From NCBI RefSeq assembly GCF_000331005.1, contig NZ_AEJB01000346.1, positions 1 to 43,295 of the forward strand: a stretch of 43,295 nt of DNA. Reading direction: 5' to 3'. The translations under genes were made by a program, and so were the position numbers. Every line of letters begins with the position of its first letter. Positions within the stretch are counted from its first letter, which is position 1. The stretch is from Streptomyces turgidiscabies Car8 (lineage in GTDB: Bacteria; Actinomycetota; Actinomycetes; Streptomycetales; Streptomycetaceae). This document shows, one piece after another, positions 17,901 through 25,600 of the stretch. Below the pieces are notes generated by a model. That model was not told where the DNA came from, ran no database searches, and was given only the letters and a program-made list of their open reading frames with translations.

Positions 17901-19398
17901 TGGTCAGTTTGAGGCTGCTGGACATCCGCAGGTAGTCCTCGTTGCCGCTGGAGGCCGTCTCATTGCCGTACAGGCCGATGAACCAGGTGGTGGTGCCCTT
18001 GTCTGCGATCTTCTGGGCCTGCGTGGGGACGGTGAAGCTGGCGGTGTGATTGCTGCAACCGCTGCCCGGGTTCGCTGCGCTGGGGATGGTGATGCCGACG
18101 GGCTTGAATTCGTCGTCTTGGACGCCGATGTGGCTGTTCCAGTCGGTGCTGGAGTTGATCGGCCCGATGGTGTGCAGCGTGATGGGCTGGTTGTGGGAGC
18201 AGTCCCAGCTCGCCGCATAGGTGGTGCTCACCGTGATGAGGGCTTCGGACACCACCATGGCGGGGTCGAGGCCACTGGTGTTGATGGCGTAGTAGGAACG
18301 CTCCACGCCGTTACCGCAACTGCCGCCCCATTGCTGGTATCCGACGCCCTGACCATTGGTCTGCGGCTTGTCGTACTGCGGGCTGTCGGAGCAGGTGGAG
18401 CTGGAGTAGACCTCGTCGTAGTGCCCGGAGGTACTGGTCACGGGGTTGGTGAACGGGTCGATGTACACCGGGTAGTTGGTGTCCGGGTCGCTGAGTACGG
18501 CGGTGTCCGGGGTCAGGGTGAGGCCGCCTGAGGTGGTTGCCATCGGCACCGTGTCGACGTTGGCGCCGATGCCGGGTCCGTCGGCGGAGGAGGCGGTGGG
18601 GTCGTCGTCGGCCGCGGTGATCGCCGCGCTGGCGGCAGCCTTGGAGAGCGTGGTGGGGGCGGTGCTGGAGTCCCACATCAGCGGGCGTGGGCTGGTGTAG
18701 GCGACCGCGCCGTCGGCGGTGAGGGCGTCCATTCCGCCGGACGGTGTGGCGGACAGGGTGAGACCGTCGGCGGTGGCCGCCTCGCTGAGTTTCTTCACTT
18801 CGGGATCGGCCGCCGCGGCGGCGTCGTGGAGGATCAGGACGTCACTGAAGCCGCCTTGGTCGGTGACCGATACCGACAGGTCCACACCGGGCAGCACCGA
18901 CGAATACAGGGCGGTATCTCCGTCAAGGGTGGGGGCCGGTAGTGCGAACGGCATGGTCAGGGCCAGGCTGTGCCCGTCCGCGTGCGTCAGAGTGACCAAC
19001 GGCCCGGTGCCGCCACCGGACAGGCTGACGCTGTTCGGAGTGGCTGCGGGGGAGATGGTGCCGTCCGGGTTCGCGGCGAGAGAGGCGTCGACCGGTGTCC
19101 AGGCACCGTCCTTGAGAACCCGCACCGGCATCAGATCGGTGACGGAGGTGAACGAGCCGTCGGGATTGGCGGTGACGGTGGAGGTCTGTGTGGTGAGGTC
19201 ATCGATCGGCACGGCCTGTCCGCTGCTCGCGGCCTCGGTCTGCGCGACCAGCATCGGGCCGCCGGTGGACGGGCCAGCGGGGTCGAGAGCCGCGGCACGA
19301 ACCGTCGGTATCGCGACCAGCAGGCTGACCGCAGTGGCGAACAGGGTCAGACGGCAGGTCAAGCCGCCGCGTCTGTCACGAACTGACGGGCTGGGCAT
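14977..19398 (-). CDS. Large secreted lectin-like protein: DNRLRE, repeat, ricin-B and LamG domains
   Basis: 1,473 residues from ATG 19398, with AGGAG nine bases upstream; a GTG at 19401 is the alternative start. The signal peptide is about residues 1-36. The N-terminus (NPDGSFTSVTDLMPV; LYSSVLPGVDLSVSV; PLMWDSS) matches the LamG protein of locus 1. Residues about 325-480 look DNRLRE-like. Residues about 590-760 are fibronectin-like. Residues about 768-900 contain an FG-GAP-like element (DITGDGTPDLLATTS). Residues about 1,049-1,173 are a ricin-B trefoil with CLADPSAS twice, ILWNCNG and QKWSTG. Residues about 1,263-1,463 are LamG (FTVSAWVKLNSLSANSTVIS; WTHLVGVYDADTSRLSLYAD). No anchor follows, so it should be released or non-covalently surface bound. 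It is transcribed divergently from the RHS gene and shares a ricin-type lectin with it, which supports a common target or complex; that is inference. Confidence 0.8.
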   Translation of the reverse strand: MPSPSVRDRRGGLTCRLTLFATAVSLLVAIPTVRAAALDPAGPSTGGPMLVAQTEAASSGQAVPIDDLTTQTSTVTANPDGSFTSVTDLMPVRVLKDGAWTPVDASLAANPDGTISPAATPNSVSLSGGGTGPLVTLTHADGHSLALTMPFALPAPTLDGDTALYSSVLPGVDLSVSVTDQGGFSDVLILHDAAAAADPEVKKLSEAATADGLTLSATPSGGMDALTADGAVAYTSPRPLMWDSSTAPTTLSKAAASAAITAADDDPTASSADGPGIGANVDTVPMATTSGGLTLTPDTAVLSDPDTNYPVYIDPFTNPVTSTSGHYDEVYSSSTCSDSPQYDKPQTNGQGVGYQQWGGSCGNGVERSYYAINTSGLDPAMVVSEALITVSTTYAASWDCSHNQPITLHTIGPINSSTDWNSHIGVQDDEFKPVGITIPSAANPGSGCSNHTASFTVPTQAQKIADKGTTTWFIGLYGNETASSGNEDYLRMSSSLKLTTTFDIPPDVPTNRHTIPSAAGAGGDCVTSGDGWIGAITYSTAGSNIQLHSKVVANVSGELVDAYYHVWDRTVLDSSGNAVTMSNHDSGNLASGTDADTPIGFTLKDGHEYGWHVYAMDNSTAHLVSAASSDCWFKTDFTPPDTPDIATNPTFPPVGSGSAQDYAGPGKTTDFTVTASDGIPADTCSPNACLASGVDHFLWQLDSQPTTATGSTAPITSTDSQGMATATVTIPVRNWGVHTLYVAAVDKAGNISQAPVAYTFAAPWNPTTRIQPGDITGDGTPDLLATTSTGDLELIPGNTDAAQPAAPAQTGPISGTAPAITRPVIVSTAADSPTGTWNDYLIAHRGNLHGADVDDLFAYNKQTSQLYIVKNDLDPADDSATPRVDYSTYPGYVGKRFDVVAKDACAASDVVADSTRCRTADYNTQSWNIAQLLTPGNVYGNKQNYPAVITVENKRLWMYQTDGGGHLTDPVLLGDGDWSGMTLIGAGTTGGAGTADPSQKCAVNGGTPTLWARDNNSGTLYTYSIKVDPATCLPPLLHPPTRTPLTSSLTAVGGGSLCLADPSASLADDTAMILWNCNGHAEQEFTLRSDSTVRVLGHCLSAENGGTSTGTQAVIDTCDGSAPQKWSTGTNGRLVNTSSGLCLADPSASTTPGTQQILWTCGSAGQNWNAGSAGALPAGNAQTNLVPLLPARSYPSIASPGDVNSATGDPDGNPDLYTVDTSGQLTEHVGDTPDGTTARFTSAPVSLGTVTNTATHCWNLSDGTGTTAADPTGDLPATLHGASSWSTDATRGTTLNLSGTSGYADTGGPAVDTSGSFTVSAWVKLNSLSANSTVISQSDGPAIGAANGFQLYYSSGAQVWAFGRHDDDTTTSAFTAAYGAKASLGHWTHLVGVYDADTSRLSLYADGRLSATKAFTGLPWNATGSVQIGRSLAQGSYGQYGNARISDIHIYDTALPPADASAPGDNLTVTELD

Positions 19399-19587
19399 CA
19401 CAGAGCACTCCTACGGGCGCGGACATGGCAGGGCGAACACTGCGATCGATCCATGCCTGTTGGAGGTGTCCGGCGACCCGCACGTGCCTGGGTACCCGGA
19501 CTGCCAGCGGCGATGATGTTCGCTTCGGTACAAAAACTACACAAGAAATACCAAGGTGAATCAGGCATTTGTCATGGAAATGGCAAA

Positions 19588-19620
19588 GGCTATTGAGCCA
19601 TGTCTTGGCGCTAAATAGCC
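19588..19620. promoter_or_regulatory. Two-tier inverted repeat in the divergent LamG/RHS intergenic region
   Basis: GGCTATT (19,588-19,594) pairs with AATAGCC (19,614-19,620), and inside it GCCA (19,597-19,600) pairs with TGGC (19,606-19,609). It lies in a strikingly AT-rich stretch (about 19,520-19,620) between divergent start codons, so it could be an operator or a structured leader of the RHS mRNA. Confidence 0.4.
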
Positions 19621-19635
19621 TCTCGTTTCGGTCAC

Positions 19636-19647
19636 TCACACGTGTGA
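19636..19647. promoter_or_regulatory. 12-bp perfect palindrome upstream of the RHS gene
   Basis: TCACACGTGTGA is its own reverse complement and lies about 50 bp upstream of the preferred RHS start, between the AT-rich segment and the ribosome binding site. The position fits a dimeric repressor operator; no cognate regulator gene is in the window. Confidence 0.45.
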
Positions 19648-19696
19648 TCTAGGGCGTGACGGCCAGTCAATGGCCGCTGTCGTGAGGGTTTCGCGC

Positions 19697-22600
19697 GTGA
19701 GTGGTAGACAGCGCTGGTTCGCGAGCGTTCGGCACCGGTTCTGGGGCAGGACGCTGACTCTGATCACAGCGTTGATCGGCGCGCTGGCACTCCTGGTACC
19801 GATGGCGGTCGCCCAGAGCGCCGGGCCCTACCACTTCAAGGGCACGGTGTGGAACCCGAAGCCCCTGCCGAAGACGCCCGCGGTGGGCAGCCATGTTCTG
19901 CACCAGACCACCGCGGTCCGCCCCAAGGGCTACAAGGCTGTGAGCCGGTATCGGGCGGTCAAGCCCGTGTGGCCGACGGCCGGCACGAACACGGTGTCCT
20001 TGACGCGCACCACCGGCGTTTCGGGCACGCCGACTTCTACGTCGAGCGCTTCGCCGGCCACCCCCGTCGTCCCGGTGACGAAACCCGTCAAGGCAGGTGC
20101 CCTGCCGGTGTGGGTGGCGCCCGCTGCCGGGCACAAGTCCGCGCCGGGTAAGGCGGTTGGCCCGTCGGCGGTGAAGGTGAAGGTCGCTTCGCACGCCCAG
20201 GCCCTGCGGGCGGGTGCCGACGGCATGCTGCTCGCGTTCACCCGCGCCGATGTCAAGTCCGGCACCGGCACCGGCCGCGTGAGCGTGGTCATCGACTACG
20301 GGTCTCTGGCGAAGGCGTACGGCGGTGGCTTCGGTTCACGCTTGCGGCTGTTCCAGGTGCCGGCCTGTGCCATGACCACCCCTCAGCTGAAGCAGTGCGG
20401 TACGCGAACCCCCATCCCCTTCACCAACCGGGCGGGCGCCGACCAGTTGACCGCCACGCTCGCGCTCGGGTCCTCCGCCGATGCTGCTTCGCGTGTCACG
20501 AGTGGTACGGCCACCAAGGCCACGGCGATGTCGGCGTCCGCAGACGCCACGACGGTGGAGGTCACCTCCGGCAGCTCGGGCTCGCAGGGCAGTTACGCCG
20601 CGACCTCGCTGAACCCGTCGGGGACCTGGCAGACGTCCGGGACCGGCGCGTTCACCTACTCCTACCCGATCGATGTCCCGTCCGCGCTCGGCGGCAACTC
20701 CCCCTCGGTGGCGCTGTCCTACGACTCCCAGTCGGAGGACGGGGAGACCTCGGCCCGTAACTCCCAGGCGTCCTGGATCGGTGACGGCTGGAACTACCAG
20801 CCGGGCTTCGTCGAGCGGACGTACCGTTCCTGCGGCTCACTCCTGGACAGCAGCGGCAACAAGATCCTCAAGGGGTCGGGAGACGAGTGCTGGGGCGGCG
20901 ACAACGCCACCGTCTCCTTCGGCTCGCACTCCGGGCAACTGGTGCCGGACGGCGTCGACTCCGGTGTTCCGGGCGAGATCGGGCAGTGGCGGCTGCAGGG
21001 TGACGACGGCACCCTGGTGCAGGAACTGTCCGGTGCCGCCAACGGTCTGCAGGACGGCGTCTACTACCGCGTTCTCACCACCGACGGTACGGCCGCCTAC
21101 TTCGGTGCCGACCACTCTCCGACAGCCCCCGGCACTTCCGGCGCGATGCAGTCCGGTACGCCGTCGGACGCCTCGACCGACTCCGCCTGGGGTGTGCCCG
21201 TACTGCATCCGAGGTCGGGCGATCCGTGCTACGACTCGGCCAAGGGCAAGGCATCCCAGTGCGCCAAGCACGAGGGCTGGCGCTGGAACCTGGACTTCGT
21301 CGTCTCGCCGAGCGGCTTCGTGCAGCGCTACGACTACACGACCGAGTCCAACTACTACGACCTGGGCGGCGGCCAGGCCGCGTCCGGCGACTCGGGCACC
21401 CTGACCTCGTACGTCCGCGGCGGCAAGCTCGACACCATCTCCTACGGCTACACGCTCGGCGACGAGCAGGCCGCCCGCAAGCCCGCCGGGCAGGTGGCCT
21501 TCACCTCCCAGCAGCGTTGCCAGACCACCTCGACCTTCACCGACTGCTCCGCGGGCAACCTCAACGACACCACGGCCCCCCACTGGCCCGATGTGCCGTG
21601 GGACCTGCACTGCGACTCCACCGACAGCACCACACTGCCGTCGGGGGCGACTTCGGTGCCGACCGGTGTGTGCGTCACCGGGGGACCGACGTTCTGGTCC
21701 ACCACCCGCGTGGCGGGCATCACCACGAAGGTGTACGTCAAGGACTCGTCGACGGACGCTCTCGTCGATGTCGACAGCTATCAGCTCGGCCAGGTGTACT
21801 CCGACGCCGGCGGGGCGGTGGACCCGGTAACCGGCACGACCGTCGACCCGGTGGACGCGGGTTCCCTGCAGGCGGTGATGTGGCTGCAGTCGATCCAGCA
21901 CACCGGCAAGGACACCTACGGCAACGGCAACAGCGACATCAAGCTGAACCAGGTCTCGTTCACCGGCACCGAGATCGACAACCGGGTCAATGACACCTCC
22001 CCGTCCGCGCCACCCCTGTACCGGCCGAGGATCTCGTCGATCCAGACCGAGACCGGGGAGTCCGTGGCCGTCGACTACAACCTCAACCCGTGCGCGAACA
22101 AGACGCTGTCGATCTCGGCCGCCGACGCCAACACCAACTCCTGCTATCCGGTGTACTGGACGGTGCCAGGCGCGTCGAAGCCGATCGCGGACTGGTTCAA
22201 CAAGACGACCGTGCACACGGTCATCGCGTCCGACCTGACGATCGCGTCGCAGTACAAGCCGGACTCCCAGAACATCCCGGCGGGTTCGGAGGCACAGGTC
22301 TCCACCTACGGCTACACGGGAGCCGCCTGGCACCGGGACGACTCGGTGCAGACGGACGACCAGTACCGCACGTGGGACCAGTTCCGCGGCTTCCGCACGG
22401 TCACGGTGCAGACCGGGAAGGCGCCTGAGCCTGTAACGCAGAAGACCACGACGTACCTGCAGGGCATGGACGGCGACTACAAGTCCGACGGCACCCGCCG
22501 CTCGGTCACCGTGGACGCCAAGGTCGGCGGCTCAACGGTCCAGAGCGTCACCGACGCCGACCAGTTGGCCGGAACGGCCCTGGAGAGTGACACCTACACG

Positions 22601-25600
22601 GCGGCCGGCGGCACCATCAACGCCGAGACCGTCAACGGTCCGTTCACCTACACCACCACCGCGCACACCGGCCAGACGCCATGGACGGACTGGACCCAGG
22701 AGGACAACCCCGGCCAGACCAAGCCGAATCTGTCCACCCTGCCCGACCTGAACGCGTACCGCATCAAGACCGCCCAGTCGCACGGCTACGCGCTGCTCGT
22801 AGGCGGGACCTGGCGCCACACCCGCACCGACACCGCCTACGACAGCCAGGGCCGGGTCTCCACCGTCGACGCACACGGCGACGTCAGCGTGCCCGCGCAG
22901 GAGAAGTGCGCCACCACCGCCTACGCGTCGCCCCCGGCGGGCAACACGATGGCCCTGTCCTACCCCGACCAGGTCACCTCGGTCAGCGGGCCGTGCGGCA
23001 CCGCGGCATCCGCCGCCACACTCCTGGCGGACAAGAAGATCTACTACGACGGTGACGGCACCCTCACCAGCCTGGGCACCTTCGGACAGCTCGACCAGAG
23101 CGGCAGTACCGCCGTCGGCCAGGCCAGCGCCGTACGGACCGCCACCGACTACACCGGCTCCACGGAGAACTGGCAGACCAGTTCGGCCATGAAGTACGAC
23201 GGCGCCGGCCGGATCACCGACACCGTCGACGCCACCGCGCAGAACACCCACACCGCGTTCAGCCCCGCCTGGTCCTCGGTCGGCGGCAACACCAACCCCA
23301 CCGGCATCACGACCACCAACTCCCAGAGCTGGAAGGTCACTTCGACCCTCGACCCACTGCGTGGCCTGCCCACCGAGAACGTCGACGCCAACAGCCGCAA
23401 GACCGACATCACCTACGACGCACTCGGGCGGCGCACGGCCGTCTGGCTGCCGGGCCGTGACAAGGCCTCCAGCCAGAGCGCGGACGAGACGTTCACCTAC
23501 TCCATCAACCCCGGCGCGGTCGCCGCCCCCGGCGATACCGTCACCACACCCGGAGCTCCCTCCGCGGTGACCACGAAGACGCTGCGTGAGGACGGCACGT
23601 ACGCCACCTCGATCGCCATCTACGACGGAATGCTGCAGCCGCGCCAGACCCAGGCCACGGCCGACGGCGACAGCAACTCCGGCCGGATCATCTCCGACAC
23701 CTTCTACGACTCGCACGGCTGGCAGACCGCGTCGTTCGCCCCGTACTCCGAGCCGGACAACTTCCCCTCCACCACCCTGTACGCGGCGAACGAGAACCAG
23801 ATCCCGTCGGAGACCACCTCCGCGTACGACGGTGAGGGCCGCCCGGTCACCAGCACGCTGTGGCACCAGGCGGTCCAGCAGTGGCACACCACCGCCGGCT
23901 ACCCGGGCGCGGACGAGACCGACACCGTCGCCCCGGCCGGAGGCCGCTCCACCGCGACCTACACCAACGCCCTGGGACAGACCACCAGAAGCGTGGTCAA
24001 GAACACCGGCAGCACGGTCAAGCTCACCCAGGGCCAGGTCATCCCGTCGGGCACGTCGCTCACCTCGGCCAGCGTGCGGCTGGCCATGCAGGCCGACGGC
24101 AACCTGGTGCTGTCCTCCCTCGCGACCGGCAAGTCCCTCTGGTCGAGCGGCACTTCGGGCAATCCGGGCGCCTTCGCCACCTTGCGGAGCGACGGCAACT
24201 TCGTCGTCTACAACGCCGGTGCCACCACAGCCCTGTGGTCCTCGGGAACCACCACCGGCACGGTGCTGCAGATCCAGAACGACGCCAACATGGTGCTGTA
24301 CGACAGCGCCGGTGCCGTGGCCTGGAAGAGCGACACCTGGAACCTGGCCGGTGAGGCCGATGCCACCACCGCGTACACCTACACCCCGGCCGGTCAGGTC
24401 GACACGATCAAGGACAGCGCGGGCAACACCTGGTCCTACCACTACAACCTGCTGGGCCAGAAGACCTCCCAGACCGACCCCGACACTGGCACCACGAGCT
24501 ACGACAAGTACGACGTCGTCGGCAACCTGCTCCAGACCACCGACCCACGCGGCCAGGTCCTGTCCTACGCCTACGACTGGGACAACCGCCCCACCGCCCA
24601 GTACAACAGCGCATGGTCGGCCACACCCGACCCCTCGAAGGAGCTCGCCTCCTGGGCGTACGACACACTCGCCAAGGGCTACTCGACCTCAGCCACCCGC
24701 TACGTCGGCGGCGCCTCCGGATCGGCGTACACCCAGGCGGTCACCGGCTACAACACGGCCTACCAGCCGACCGGCACCACCCAGACCGTCCCGGCCACCG
24801 ACGGCTTCGCCACCGCCGGACAATCCACCGCCCCCAGCAGCGGCACCGTCACCTACACCAGCACAGCCGCCTACACGCCCGCTGTCGGACTGCTGTCCAC
24901 CGTGCACTACCAGGCGGACGGCAACCTGCCCGCCGAGGACGTCGACTACGGCTACACCCAGCAGGGCAACCTGGACAGCTTCGGCGGCTTCCTGAACGCG
25001 TCCGACACGCCCGCCTACCTGGACACCACCGTCCACGACCCCTTCGGCCGGATTCTGCGGACCAACTACGGGCTCACAGGCAAGGAACTGGCGACCTTCG
25101 CCCAGTACGACGCCACCACCGGCAGGGTCACCCAGACGTCCAGCATGCTGCAGACGTCCACCACCGCGTTGGACGTGGCCAACTACCGCTACAACCAGGC
25201 CGGCGAGCTCACCGCGATCGACGACCTGCAGAACAACACCACCCACGACACCCAGTGCTTCGCCTACGACTCCTTCCAGCGTCTGACCGCGGCCTGGACG
25301 GACACCGCAGGCATCACCGGCTCCGGCACGGCCCCGGTCGGGAGCGTCGGCGGCTGCACCACCGGCTCCGTACAGACCACCACCACGGCCCCGGTCACGA
25401 CCACCACGGTCGGCGGCCCGGCGCCGTACTGGCAGACGTACACCTACGACCTGCTCGGCGACCGCACGGGCATGGTCAACCACGACACCACAGGCACAGC
25501 GGCCAACAACACCACCCAGGCCATCGCCTACACCGGCACCGACGGCACCGCCGCCGCAACCCTCCCCAACCAGGCCGGAACCACCACCACGACCAACGCG

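Noticed and set aside
19670..19696. ATG at 19670 as start of the second RHS protein
   Set aside because: No ribosome binding site. GTG 19697 has GAGGG at good spacing and places the signal peptide at the N-terminus. Not fully excluded.
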